A DNA stretch of 64,000 bases from Scolanthus callimorphus. Lineage: Eukaryota; Cnidaria; Anthozoa; Actiniaria; Edwardsiidae. Of the stretch, positions 11,758-24,672 are shown piece by piece. The notes under the pieces are model-generated. The model did not search any database. It had not been told where the DNA came from and saw only the letters and a program-made list of their open reading frames with translations. Both the position numbers and the translations under genes were made by a program. Within the stretch, counting starts at the first letter, position 1. Each line of letters opens with the position of its first letter. The stretch is taken from contig CM066913.1 of assembly GCA_033964015.1 (NCBI GenBank), positions 5,989,169 through 6,053,168 of the forward strand, given 5' to 3'.

Positions 11758-13006
11758 GACTGGAAGCAGCGAGGTGGTACTCAATACCGTCACATGCGAG
11801 TTTTGCGACGTATTTTTCTTTACTTTTATTATATAGACACGAGTGTTTTACTGGGAAATACGCCACTCGTAGATCTCATACGAAGCTACATCCGGGTCCT
11901 CAGTGACATATTTTCCATATCCTCACTAGTGAGGATATCGGTCAAAACAAAAGTGCTTGGAAATCAATTTGGAATAATTTTTTCTGGTTTGTCTATATAA
12001 TAAAAAGAAAATTACACGGTGGCTTGAAGATATGAGTTTTATTTTCTCGTGTCAAAAACAATATTTTACTCATTCGCTGCGCTCATTCGTAAAATATTGT
12101 TCTTGCCACTTGAAAATAAAACTCATATCTTCGCGCCACCGTGTAATATCCTCTATATAACGTTTTGCATTTGGCTACTTTGTCTACTACTTTGTAGCCA
12201 AAAATACCTCGAAATATCTACTTTTCGACTGATTTTGATAAATATTTTTGATAATATGAGCAATTTTATCTCCTTACCAGGTGGGGTCTGGTAACTAGTC
12301 AAACGCAAGATTCCTTTCTTTTGCAAAAAAATCCACTTGCACTCTCTCAATATCAAAAATTTGAACGGTACATAACAGTTGGAAAAATCACCAGTCACAA
12401 CGTTTCTAATAAATACCTTTCTTTTAGAAATACCATTTGCAAGTGTTTCAGATAACACCCGACCCTGTAGGTTCAAATCTAGAGAGCCTTTGGCAGTTAA
12501 GTTTGCTGCGTAGTCAATCACAATCGTTTGAGCCAATCAGATTCTTGTTCAGTGCACTCCTTTGGCTTGTTTTTTCGAGACATGTCGCAACAGACATGTT
12601 GCACTAGGCGAAACTAGGAAAGGATCTGATTGGCTCACGATTTTGATTGACTACACTTGATTTTCTTGACAAAAAAATGGTATTCGAAACGCTCTTGGCC
12701 TATTTCTTCAAACTTATAGTTTGACCTCATTGGCGTTGGTATTGCGAAAAGTTATCTTGCATGTCTGGGTGGATTCTTCAACTCAAAAAATGAAGGGCCG
12801 CCATTTCGTTGCCATGGAAGCGTCAATTTAAACAAAACATGTAAACACATATAACGATTTTTTTTCCAGGGAAAGTTGAGTATTAGGAACGTGCATAGAC
12901 TTGTGCTTAGAGAATGAGCTTACTGCAAACCGATGCTTCAAAAATTGATTTTAACTGCAAAAAATGGCGCATTGTCTAAATGTACACCACCTCGCTGCTT
13001 CCAGTC
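11758..13006. mobile_element. 1249-bp transposon with GACTGGAAGCAGCGAGGTGG ends, nested
   Basis: Ends GACTGGAAGCAGCGAGGTGG and the exact inverse at 12987-13006 are flanked by AGT on both sides (11755-11757 and 13007-13009). The uninterrupted homologous site at 33.97 kb has a single AGT-containing junction, which confirms the boundaries. A 3-bp duplication fits the PIF/Harbinger group. The element itself hosts another AT-rich MITE with a long hairpin (12010-12150). Confidence 0.85.
12010..12150. repeat. Long perfect-type hairpin within nested MITE
   Basis: ATTACACGGTGGC...GATATGAGTTTTATTTTC pairs with GAAAATAAAACTCATATC...GCCACCGTGTAAT around ATTCGCTGCGCTCATTCG, with arms of about 55-60 bp. 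It probably belongs to an AT-rich MITE spanning roughly 11825-12165. Confidence 0.75.
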
Positions 13007-13343
13007 AGTACTAGGTAGAAAATATCATGTGAAAATTTCAGAGACAAGCTTCTTTTTGCACATTCGACATGAGGTACCAATTATCTTGAACTTTTTTGGA
13101 ATTTGTTGGTCATTCTTGAAACATTTCATCAAATCTCAGTCAGGCTATTGTTTTACAATATAAATTATAAGCATTCCCAATAAACAGGTCGTGACATTTA
13201 ATAATCACCAAAAACTCTGAGGGGACGTTCAACCGAAGTCAGTCAAATCAATCCATAGTTCAGAATTAGCAAATGTTGAGCTGCTATGGCTGTCTTGAAA
13301 GTTCGCAAAGCTAAGTTCTAAACCTCATTTGAATAACAAAGCA

Positions 13344-15135
13344 GCCTGTCAAGGAGTACTGCACGGAAAAAAAATGTTTCACTAAGTTCAGAGCAAAAAG
13401 TTGCTGACAAAATTTTCTAAAGTTTTACTAAGCATAGAAATTGGTGATTGCTTCCTATGCGTCGATTTTATTCAGTATTTTTCTTTTAGATAGTCTGGTC
13501 TGGTATTTTTAGTGATTGCTCAATTCTAGGGAAACAGCCGCGCTAATAAAAGTTTACTAATAAAACTATGATAGCGGGGCAAGAGAAACATACATTCGTA
13601 TCCAGACGAAGCCATGCTGCAGTCCATCAACATGGCCCCCTTCGAAAGGATGTGCGCTTCAGATGCCACTGCACCAGCTCTTAGCTCCTACTAAATGCCT
13701 CGACAGCGCCGCCTCCTGATGAACGCGAGCCGATCGAAATTCCAGATGAACTGATCTGCAGCTGTGTAACGCCGCGAAAGGCTCCTCTTGTGAAATCAAC
13801 GCTGGCCGCTGAGAAAACACGCGAGAGTTGCGCCATGAAACTTCTACCTATGTTTTTCTCAAGTTCAGCCTTGTCAAGCTGCAACACCGACGGATCACGC
13901 AGGAAAGCTCCTTTGGACTGTACAAAGCTTAACGCCCTACGAGGTACTTGTGGATTATTTTTAGGCTTTCCGACCTGAATGCTATCCACATACCGTTATT
14001 ATGATGGCTATTTCTCGGCCAAAATACAGCGTAAAAGTTAATTTTGAATTTTTTTGTTAGAATTCACTTTGCGCTGATTTTGTTGCTCACTTCACGGCAT
14101 AATAACTGTACGGACTCTGCTTTGGTGGTTACTTCTCGTCAAAAATATCGCGTTTAAATTTATAATTCCCTTCTCGGTATAATAATTGTGCATACAGACT
14201 TACTTCCCGGCAATTCACTTTGCGTTCACTTCTTGACATAATACAGACTTTGTTAACGTGATATTTTGTGTTCTTGTTGCAGTTCTAATTTTGAAGAAGT
14301 ATCCTCCGAGGAATTGGGAGAGCGAAGAAAGATGCTGGGTGTCGGTGAAGTCTAAAATAAACAGCAAGTGCCAATACAGAAAGTTCGTGAAGCAGCACGG
14401 ACAAAGATCGTCTGACGACCCTATGTGAAGAGAATTTTACAGATTTTTTCCCACTTTGTGATTTATTAATTGATGTATAAAATAAAATAAACAAATATGT
14501 TTCTGGTAATCAATATTATTTTCAAAACAAACAACGCCTGGAGATTGAATCTAAAGTGCTAAGGCTGTGAGCCCGCGGTCCGAAGGATCGCGCTAGATGA
14601 CACAAACAACGCCTGGAGATTGGATCTAAAGTGCTAAGGCCCAAGCGATAAATGTTATTAAATTTTAAATATATTTATCCGCTTGACTCGCAAATGTTTT
14701 GACCGCTAAAAAAATTCACCGTATGAGCATCGCTTCGCATTGGATAAGTCTTACGAGTTTGTTCTTTGTGATAGATATAATACTTGTTGCTGAACATCCG
14801 ATTGATCAAAATAACTCGCCTCATTTCCGTTCTTGAGTCTATATTATTCGTACTTTTTTGAAGGACTAAAGTTTTCTCTGCTTTAATTCAAATGAAAATT
14901 GTACTTCCCCGAGCGCGACGTTTGAACGCTTTGCGAAATCGTTTGAACGATCGGACTGGGAAACAAACACTCTGCTGGATCGTTTGAACGTTTGTGCTAT
15001 CGTTCAAACGATCAGTGAACGTTTGGTGAACGTTCATATCCTTAAACGCTAAGTCGTTTAGGTATGTTTTCGCATGCTGGGTCACCTCATGTCAAAGCCA
15101 AGAATGATGTCTTCATTAAATGTTCTCAAAAGACC
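13344..15135. other. Unassigned stretch; possible small exons, direct repeats
   Basis: An open frame on the minus strand at 13989-13681 (102 codons, starting MDSIQVGK) and a plus-strand frame ending at 14427 after an acceptor-like TTCTTGTTGCAG (14271-14282) are followed by AATAAAATAAAC signals at 14479-14491. I recognise neither. A 34-bp direct repeat (ACAACGCCTGGAGATTG…) occurs at 14531 and 14605. A cluster of GTTTGAACG/CGTTCAAAC motifs occurs at 14926-15045. Confidence 0.3.
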
Positions 15136-15145
15136 ACTAGTCCAA

Positions 15146-15928
15146 CGGAGGGTCTAATTTGCAGGTTGCAGGTCAGGTGCAGGTCACAGGTTGAGTCTAA
15201 AATGCAGGTCAGATGATTTCTGGGGTTTTTTAGATTTAGAGGAAATTTGTACTCGAGAGAGACAGTATAATTAAAATAGGTACTCAAAGGAAAAGGTAAA
15301 CCATTCTGTTTCACACTTTGTTTTGGCGAAGAGATCAAGATGAGTGCTTTTATTCGTGAATTATTCATATAAAACCGTATTCCCTTTGTTCCTTCAAGCA
15401 TTAATCAATGCTAAGAATGGTTTAGTGACAATAGTTTGGGTAAACAATATTATTTGATTAGCTTTTCGACCATGTTATTTGCTTTTATAAACGTTTTAAA
15501 CGCCGATTGAGCTTGCATCGGGGGTCTTTCATCCAACGACTTGATCAGATTTAACTCTTGTCACTGAATAATAGAATATAATTTATACCTTATACTATCA
15601 CATCACATCGGTATTAAAATGTCAATACCACGGGGCTGACTCTCCCGTTTTTTTCGGGAGACTAAATATTTTTCACCTTGTTTCCGGCTTTTGTAATTGT
15701 TGTATGTTTACTGTGTTTACTTTTATGTATGATTACTCAGCTGCCTTTTCGGTTCACTTTTTCCTTGCGTATTATAATATACTGTCTCTCGAGAGAACTA
15801 ATTTCCTCTAAAATGTTAAATCTAAAAAAAACGTAAAAATCACCCGACCTGCATCTTAGACTCAACCTGCAACTGACCTGCAACCTGCACCTGACCTGCA
15901 ACCTGCGACCTGCAAATTAGACCCTCCA
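15146..15928. mobile_element. 783-bp MITE with long inverted ends and 10-bp TSD (MULE-like)
   Basis: The direct repeat ACTAGTCCAA flanks both sides (15136-15145 and 15929-15938). Inside, inverted ends of more than 100 bp start CGGAGGGTCTAATTTGCAGG on the left and finish GCAAATTAGACCCTCCA on the right. They contain a short-period array of CCTGCAACCTG/GCAGGTTGCAGG units and then GAGAGACAGTAT. Long terminal repeats with a 9-10 bp duplication fit Mutator-like elements. The interior (15290-15780) has no open frame of note. Confidence 0.88.
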
Positions 15929-15938
15929 ACTAGTCCAA

Positions 15939-18348
15939 GTTGTTAAGCTCAAATGCGCAAATGCAGAGGCAGCTGTAGTGATCTTTGACATCTTGCACAC
16001 TTGAGGGTTTCCTGTCTTTCAACCACTGAGTTGAGGTTCCTTGACAGGACACCCTGAAAAAATCCCTTATTTCCAAGTTTGATCAAGGTTATTTAACTGC
16101 AAGTTATCGAAAACAGTGCTGCTGCTGGTTGGCTAAAGATTAGTGTCACCACAGGTACCCCAAGCTACATTGGTGTATTCTATATTGAACAATTTAAGAC
16201 CAAGTCTCACACAGCAAAAGCGCTCGCGACCAGATGATTTGACCCGGCTATAACTATGAGACACAAACTCCCTCAAGTCGCGCAACATTTTTGCGTTTGA
16301 AGTCTAATATTTGCGCTCGTTTTTTACTTCGCGCAAAAATTGAAACAAATGTTTTTGTTGCGTGTCAAGTTGTGGCGCGAGATGAAAAACGAGCAACATC
16401 GATCTAAAACTTGCAAAACAACAATGTTTTGCCTGTCTCATTTTCCCCTGAGTTACTTGATGCTCCCTATCGTGACCCCGGGATGCAAGGCTTTGATGTA
16501 CCAAAATAAAACACAAAAAATAATTATAAAGGGGTGTCTAGAAATTTGTAATTTAGTTGAACATATTATTTCCACTGTTTTGTTTTCAGTAGGAGCTTTT
16601 AGCTGGGTTTCGATTAGGGGAACTGATTAGAAAGCTTATAGAATGATGTGAAGGCTCAGTCAACCAGAGACAATTGTGCTCAGGCAAACAAGAAGCAGAA
16701 CCAGGTCAATGCCTCAAATTATTTTGCACATGAAAGCATTGTAAAGCCTCATTCGTCTTTAGAACAATTCACTGTATGTTTGTGCGTTTTTGCTGCATTC
16801 TTCACAGAGCAAAAGCGCTAAATTTGTGAACAGATGTTTTGACAAGGCTAACTTTTCGCCACTCCCCTAATTTTTAGCCGTGACTCATTTGTGATTGGTT
16901 ATGGCAGCTAATTTTGGCAAATAGGCCATTTGCACTAACTGGGTCACATGACCCAAATCCCATACATTCTCAATAAAATCTTGAAAATTCAACTCGCTGC
17001 CATTTGCTCCAGGTTAGAGATTTTAACCTGAAACTTGAGTTTCTGACTAATATCAATTGGTTCTTTGTTTTTCTGGAATTGATTTTGACAAACATCTCGT
17101 TAAGAGGTAGTTGGGGTCACGTGACCCACTTAGTGGAAATGGCCTATTGGCAGCTCATGCTTTGATTGGTTGAGAAGCGGTTAATTTTTGACCTCTGGAG
17201 CAAATGTATTTTTCTCCATAGTGTTTTTAGCCACTCCACAGTGTTTTTGGTCAGTGTTCAATAGATACATACTGAAAGTTGCACTATCGCCATCAACAGG
17301 ACATTTTTGTACTCAAAAGGGCAAGTTTTTGGACAGAAATTTGATGAGAAACTCTCGGCAAGCTCTCGTTTTTCCAAGGAAAGTGAAAACTAGGGCCCCG
17401 GCTATTTTGGTCACCAGGAACACCTGGGCATAAATTTCAGTAAGGAAGCGATATGCAATTTTTAGAGTCGAGTTTTCTAGAGATTTTCGTTCTTTTATCA
17501 TCCAAATCGCTCAGAAAATGCTAGAAATTGAGGAAATATAAAACTGTAAAGACGATCTGAGGTCTTGAAGAAGTGAATTTCCAAGAACTTTTCCAAATTG
17601 TGCGGGAAAAGCTCTCAAGGTGCAGAAGGTGCGGAAAGGGCCAAATTGTGCGGCCACCGCACCCTGTCAGATGCCTTGCCTATTAAACACTGCTTACTCA
17701 GACAAATTTAATTAATCCAAGATATGGTGGCTGGATATGGTGGCTGGAGACAAAATAGCATGCTTATATTTTGCTTGCAATACAAGATACCAGTCTAAAA
17801 CTTGGAAAGACTATTGAAGATATAGGTCTCTTCTGGAATATTGGCCTTTTGTTATAAATATTAAAAACTTGCTAAAAATTAAATGTCTCTGGAGGTAAAT
17901 ACTAAGAATTACTTGGAAGATTGAATTATGCAATGTATCCTCTCATTGGCTAGGCCAATAGCAGGGGGAGAGGCCAGAATATGCTGTCCAGTTTCCTTGT
18001 GGACACAATTTTTTTTATTGCCATTCCATTCTTGCAAAATGTAGAGAATACATTGAATGAATGAGCATTGAGCTAAAAAGAAGAATTGACTACACTATAC
18101 AACATTCAAGTACTCCCCCCTAAAAACGTATTTTCTGCTTCCTATGGCCCTTTGTGAATATTACTGTTAGTTTGCTAGTTTGCTAAACCAGTTAACATGT
18201 TGGAGAAAGGCAAGTAATGCAAAGAAAGCACTTATTTACAGTTCCCTGACTATAGAGTTACAGTTCATATAGAGGAAAGGTTATAGCGAATAGCCACCTT
18301 AAAGGAACTTCTGTTAATTATTAAAAGGAGTAAAAGTAACAATTTTAC
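15939..18348. other. Intronic stretch of the duplicated calcyphosine-like copy; one MITE visible
   Basis: A 227-bp MITE at 16921-17147 has ends ATAGGCCATTT and AAATGGCCTAT and inner GGGTCACATGACCC / GGGTCACGTGACCC palindromes. The phrase CAGCAAAAGCGCT recurs at 16205 and 16808 with similar downstream sequence, so a larger diverged repeat is probably present. I see no coding exon. Confidence 0.5.
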
Positions 18349-18452
18349 CTGCTAAGACCTTTAATACCACTTGCTCCACGTTTCAAACAAGCATCCCTGA
18401 GCTTTACTATAAGGTCGTCCTCCATTTCTTTCTGTTGCCACTGGCCTGCCAT
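18349..18452 (-). CDS. Calcyphosine-like first exon, duplicate copy b
   Basis: On the minus strand this exon starts with ATG (MAGQWQQKEMEDDLIVK) and ends [10 protein letters not shown] plus two bases of an Arg codon before GTAAAA. The ending matches exon 1 of the complete gene at 30631-30767 ([10 protein letters not shown]) and has the same splice phase. The shorter N-terminus resembles calcyphosine more than calcyphosine-like protein. It splices in frame to the exon at 10815-10911, giving 67 residues with one EF-hand. The intron would be 7.4 kb and transposon-filled. Confidence 0.8.
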
Positions 18453-20997
18453 TTTCTAGTTTGTTGTACATGAAAAAGAATGAAGGGAAATCATTTAGTT
18501 CAAATTTTTAGCCATGTACTGTAGACAAGACGTTTATGTCGAAAATAAATAAAGTTAGGAAAAGGTAACACTATCAATCCGCAAATAGAAAAACTAGTTG
18601 AGGCAGTTCACATTAGATTTACAAGCATGAGATTTTTTTATTAAGCTGCATCACATTTATAAATAGGGAAAAAGTGAAAAAAAAGTAATATTTCCTGGTG
18701 GTTTTAAGCAACCACACCAATATAACCGTTTTCAGTTTCTAACAAATGTAACAACAATATCTTTCACAATTGTTGCTTAAAATTATTTGTATTCTCATTT
18801 TGCAATCTTACTGGTAAACTCTTAAAAATGCAGGATCCAGGCTGTGAAAATGAGTTTCTGGATCTCTAGTCTTGATGATTTAACATAAAAATTCCTGCTG
18901 TAGGCCGACCGTGTACCTTTCCAATTTAATAAACAATAATGTTTTAGGAGCAATTTATAACCTCAATGCTCTTACAATAAAAAAAATGTTATTTATATTA
19001 TAAAACAGATATATTGACAGGTTATCTATATAACTTTGATAGATTATAAATTGATAGATTATAAATACATTTTGGTATACTAGATTTGAAATTATTTTAT
19101 ATTCAACACAAAAGTCAGTGAGAAAAACTGGATACTGCCTGCTTGCACATTATTTTGGAAACATTGATTAATTTGTGGAAGCATGGTTGATTCAGCCTTA
19201 AAGTGCCACACAAGGTAGAAACTTTACAGACAGCCATCCAAAAAAACGTGTGGGAAAGAAAATATGCTTTTTATATGGGCCAGGATTTTTAAATGGATTT
19301 GTTAGACTAAAGATTTTAAAATGGTGCTTTTTCATACTGGTTTGATCTGCAAAGCATTTGCATGGGAAAAGGCAATCAAATCAAAGGTCTCACTGCGACA
19401 TTGTGAAGTGACCAATATACAAGTTCAGCAAATTGGTTACAAAACAAGTGCTTGCAATTCCCAAATTTCTGGACTAAAAAGTAAACTTGCATGAAGCTCA
19501 TATTAAAGAGCCTGTGTCAGCTACCATTTTGACAGCATAGTAAGTCGGAGGAGAAGGCATCCATTTCCATCAGCTGATTTCAAATCTGAAACTTTGTTTT
19601 TAGATTATTATCAAGACATTTCTACATGTAATTTGTCTTCTAATGTCGAACGAAAACAATAATGCACTTTATTATCCAGCACATCGATGCAATGCCCAAA
19701 TATGGTCATTGGAACACCAATAGCTGTCTTCTGTACATGACAGCTATCCTGCGATATCCGTCTCTGAGGAAAATATGGTGTTTTGAGCTCGTAAATAATA
19801 CACAAAAGTCATTTTTTTCGGGGGTTTTTGTGCTATCGATGTGCTGAATAACAAAACCATTATCCTGCTCGATTTTGCAGAATATCATCTGATTTTAGCC
19901 AACTCGGGACTTCATCCCTCGTCGGCTAAGTATCAGACGATATTCTGCGCAATCTCGCAGGATAATGGTTAAATAAACACCTGCACCATCCCCCCCCCCC
20001 CCCCCCCGGGGCATTTGACAAACAGTCATATCAAAAGTTATCAAAAATAGGGCTCCCCTATTTTTGGGGCGGGGGTGCTCGTCAGGAACTTTTGATTTTA
20101 CCCCCAAAAGGTACCTAAAATGGGGTCGCTTAGTTGATTTTGAACCCTAAAAGGTACCAACAAATTATATTTGCCTGAGTTTCAGACATATTTTCCCTCG
20201 TAAATTATTCTCTCATATTTTTTACAGGAGAAAATATGTCAAAAATTCAGGCTACCAACAAGTGTGATATTGAGCAAAACAATTGTTGCACGATTTGCTA
20301 GAACGGACCACGTTTTCGTATTTTACAGAGGACTGATTTTACGTACATCCTAAAAGGTACGACGAGCACCCCTGCCCTAAAACTATGGAAGTTCCTATGG
20401 AAGTTCCCCCCACCACCCCCCCGGGTGTTCATCCAATTGAGTTCTGGGTATTTTCCAAGATGGCAGCCACTCGGTCAAATGCCCCGGCTATATTTCCATA
20501 GGATGTCCAAAGACTACAAATGACCCAGGTAGCCCTGCCACATCGTTCGCCAAATCATGTCCAATCCCCTGCATATGCCCCGCTATGCCCATGCCGGGGG
20601 AGTTGGGGTTTATATTGACTAGTGCATAACAAAGGAGCGGCTGACACAAGCTCTTTAAAAGGCTTTAAAGTGGAGGGACTAGAGGGTGAAAGAAAACTGA
20701 GCAGGCATATGAGAGATGCTTGAGAAAAGGAAGGAGCCTGCTGATCCTCCTTTTAGCATTTTACGCCTTTGTTGAGAGGACAGAAAAATCCCATTGGCTG
20801 AGATATGTGCAATGTGCAACCCATCCATCAATGAATTGGGTGATGCTTCAGACCTGGTCATGCTCAGTAAGTTTTTGTCATTCTTTAAACAATGCTTGAG
20901 AAATAAATTGAATTCATACCCCCTGGAATTTCAATGACATTGAGCATGTTTTTGCAAACCTTGGGCAGGAAATAATTAGTACATATAATATGACTCC

Positions 20998-21131
20998 ATG
21001 CTGTCCGATTAAGAAAAAAGTTGGATGAGAAAATGCAGAGGAACACCAAAATTGTATGAGGCTGAAGGCTGAGTTCAATTTGGGGTTCCGAGGAATTTTT
21101 GCATTCAATTTTTTTCTTAATCGGACAGCAT
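20998..21131. mobile_element. 134-bp MITE
   Basis: Exact inverted ends ATGCTGTCCGATTAAGAAAA and its complement bound the element. The interior is short and non-coding. Confidence 0.8.
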
Positions 21132-24100
21132 ACAGTTCTGTTATATATTCAAGATTCAAGCTGGCTATATAATTAAGTAAATGCAAAAGCCTCTGCCGCA
21201 TGGCTTGATCACCTTAGGCTTAAATTAACATACCCCCAGACATTAAAATTCAACCCCTAAAAGATAATAGTACCGTGCTCTGACAAAACTTTTCTACCTA
21301 TAGAAAAGCTCCAAATATGATTTTCAACAAGATGCAATCCATCTTTCCAGTAAAATGTATATCGCACCAAAGAAGAGAGCTGTTTGGGTTCAGTAAGCTT
21401 TAGCTCGTGTACCTAAAAACGGTAGCATCATCAGTGGGGAGTCTGTTGCAGATGTATTTTTTGCACATCAGTTACGTGCTGAGAGAACTAGCACGGTAAT
21501 TCAAACTTATTTAAGGAATAATTACAACTATTCCACAAAAAATTCAGCGCAATGCCAGAGAGAAAAGAAGAAATGAACGTGTACCTCAGGCTCAGACTTC
21601 TGAGTGTGAGTATTCGTGAGTGTTCGGAAAGACAGGTAAACACCGAGTCAAACTCGCGAAACTTTCACACTTTTACTCAAAAGAACAGCTTATTATGCAG
21701 ATTAGAAATAGACTATCCATGACAATACCTTTGATCTTCGAGGTTACAAAGAAATAGGTGCTATTTTGGAGCAAATAGGCGGAAGTTTTCGCTCGTCTCT
21801 CTTTCTTGAAGATCTTCGCAAAGAGGAGTGATTACTGGGGCACTCGGACTTAGTCTCCTCCCCGCCGGGAATTCCAAGGCGCGGCAAAGCTGATGCTGTT
21901 GTTGAGATGCTATGTTTGTTGTTGATGAATTTCTTTCGGTTTGCGGCTAAATTTCTTAGGGCCTATTTGGTTATCTGAGACAGCACTATATTGCCACAAA
22001 GTGGACACATTATACCAGATGCACATGAATTAAATATGCTTATAAAGACAGGAGAGCTTTAATTTAGAGGACTTCCCGCATTATGACGTCCATATGGATC
22101 TTTGTCTCAAAATAATTTGATAGAGATATGGATGACCATTAATGGAATAGATTTGGCACTTCAAAGCCAAACTTTCAAGCCTTTTCCACTCAAATGCTGA
22201 TGCTCCCGATTAAAAGATGCAGAAATAAGACTTATCATGATTTTGTTTTGCAGGCCTTAATGCAAAATTTATCAGTAATATGCACAGGGCCATAGACTTA
22301 TATACTTTAGTTTGTGGTGAGCAGCACACTAGAGAGAATATTCTCTTCAACCACGCAGAGATACCAACCCAATCGAATAGAAAAGCGGGCCTATTTTAGC
22401 GGAAATACAATGTATGAGAACGGCGCATGTTCAAAAAGCGGGAGAAATACATAGTAAGTATGAATAAAAGATGATGCAAAATTTAAGAGGCATCTCTTCT
22501 TTTTTTTGACACTGCGTCAAAGGCCTACTTGTTATTTATACTGTAGCGTTATATTACCAGTATAGCGTTATTATAACGTGTGTACAGTAAATATAAATTG
22601 AATTGAATCATGTTGAATTGAATAGCAATACTGCTGGGCACGAGGGCGGGGCTCAAAAGCTCAATTTACAGGTTCTAGATAAGGGTATAGCTTTAGAAAG
22701 CTCGCTAGCGGCAGGTTACATTTACGTTTTGCATATTATCGGCATTCATGTTTGTTGTTAATGCAAATGATGCATCAAACACTCCTGTCCAACCACTAAC
22801 CGTGAAAGTGTCACAATAAAGCAGGTCACGAAATGTTGATATGAAAACATGCAAACTGCAGAATAATAGTAAAGGTGAAAGGGGCACTCCCTTTTAAATT
22901 AAAACGCAAACCTGGGTAGTATTTTTAACCGGAAGGATATTTAATTTACCCATAGTGTCGCTAGCTTTATGTCCAATTTTCACAAATCCCTTGTTTGTCT
23001 TGCCCCGCCATTTTCACATGGAATCGCGTATCGCTTTCTTTGCGAACTTGGTGAAATTTCAAAATTACATATGAAGAAAATAGCCAATTTGCAGTAGTTC
23101 GGAATTCTTTCAGCTGCGCTTGGCTAAACATAGCTGAAAACTTGCGAAATTGTCAGGAATATCTCCTTGCAGCTCACAATTAAGAAATTTGGTATTTGCG
23201 TTTGAATTAAACAATTTGAATTATCAAGCTTAAAATTTATATCAGTGGAGGCCAGTGTACATGAACAAGGAAAACTAAAATATAAAAAGAAAAACTAGAC
23301 CAATTTCGCTTTCAAAAGCACAAAGATATGAGACTTATGTCCGTCGAGACACAGAAACATCTAGAAACCACGAAAAGCATTGAACTTACAGTATAGAAAA
23401 CAAACAAGAACAACAAACATGAGACCGGTACTCGAATAAACTAATTTTAAAATGGTAAAAGTCCATTACCTGTTCCATTGCCATTGGCCTGACGACAATT
23501 TTTCGTTTTCTGCTGGGACTGCAATGGGGTTCAGAAGAACTTCAAGCTTGTAGACATAGAAACGAAGGAAACTGTTTTAGACGCTCTCTCTAGGGTGTCT
23601 AGATGTAAAGTGCCGGGTAAACAAATCACTGCACGATATTCCTTTGTTTCTATTCGCTTTCGATGGCATAACAATATTATCGCTGTCTTACTAGCCAATA
23701 TGCTTACGGAACTGGCCTAATTTGTAAATCATAATTTAATCATACACTAAAAACCCAGTCGAACAGAATAAAAATGATCATTTTTCCGCGCTCTTTACGT
23801 CAAGTAAAGAGTTGTTTACCTGTAAAATCAAAGCAAATAAAAATCTTGAAGACAAATCAACTTGATGTAGTACTATAAGGAATTCCGCGGAGGACTGGGG
23901 CCATGTCAAGCTCTATTTTTGGGTTTAGGCGGGCGCATTTGCACTTGTTTGCCAAGTGGTCTTCCCGACAGCGTAATTATCTGATTGATAAAAGTTGAAA
24001 AACTGACTCGTGAATTGCGATAAATAACCCCTCATCACAATCCTGTGGGCACCTATACCTAGCCCAACATATCAGACGTGTTTTTGGCGGCGGATCACAT

Positions 24101-24317
24101 GCTGATTAGCCCCCTAAATCCCCTACCCCCACCCCACCACCAACATAACAGACTTTGTTAGTCGTTCTTGCATATATTAAATGTTTATTGGTAATGGAAT
24201 CTCTTTTTATAACTGCCCTGTACTTAGTAATATTGTAACAAAACAGCGGAAAAGTCTATAGCAGCAACTAGTAAGAACTAATAACAACACAAAGATAAAG
24301 AAATAACTCTTTATAAA

Positions 24318-24672
24318 ACTCCCGGGAGGGGACTCCCCTATTTTTGGGGCGGAGGTGCTCGTCGGGAACTTTCGATTTTACCCCTAAAAGGTACCAAAAA
24401 GCGCGTGGCTTGGGTTATTTTGACCCCTAATAGGTACCAACAAGACGTCCTCTCGCAATTTTCTTTTCGAGGGAAAATGCGTCTGAAATTCAGGCTGCCA
24501 ACAAGTGTGATTTGCTGGATTTGCTAGAACGTACCTCTAACAGGTACCTATCTGGAAAAAAATGCAAGTTTTCGAATTTTACCCCCTAAAAGGTACCAGA
24601 CGCCTGATTTTAAACCCTAAAAGGTACGACGAGCACCCCCGACTAAAAATAGGGGAGTCCCCTCCGGTACAA
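24318..24672. mobile_element. MITE with GGGGACTCCCCTA ends and internal AAAAGGTACC array
   Basis: Ends AGGGGACTCCCCTATTTTT and its inverse AAAAATAGGGGAGTCCCCT bound about 350 bp. The inner ends GGTGCTCGTCG/CGACGAGCACC are also inverted. Inside, the phrase CCCTAAAAGGTACC or a close variant recurs at least five times at irregular spacing. A diverged relative lies at 20040-20397. Confidence 0.75.

Larger units (their letters stand above)
11502..13343. mobile_element. 800-bp-type MITE, interrupted copy (inverse of 33424-34223)
   Basis: The sequence 11502-11757 (starting TAGTCCGGCGGATTAGCG) and 13007-13343 is the reverse complement of much of the complete element at 33424-34223. It is split by the 1249-bp insertion at 11758-13006. 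The far inverted end is missing: similarity stops near 13343, after AATAACAAAGCA. The copy is non-coding. Confidence 0.85.
11134..17676. mobile_element. Possible large composite element bounded by GACAGGGTGCGG inverted ends
   Basis: GGGCTTCTGACAGGGTGCGGC at about 11135 recurs inverted at about 17655-17675 (GCCGCACCCTGTCAGATGCC). Both are followed inward by a GCGCACAATC/GTGCGGCC-like stretch. The 6.5-kb interval contains several independently bounded transposons and no transposase I could recognise. The pair may be two solo ends of one family rather than a single mobile unit. Confidence 0.35.

Noticed and set aside
13681..13989. 102-codon minus-strand frame starting MDSIQVGK
   Set aside because: Protein-like, but no family was recognised and no adjoining exon could be tied to it, so it was noted only in the region entry.
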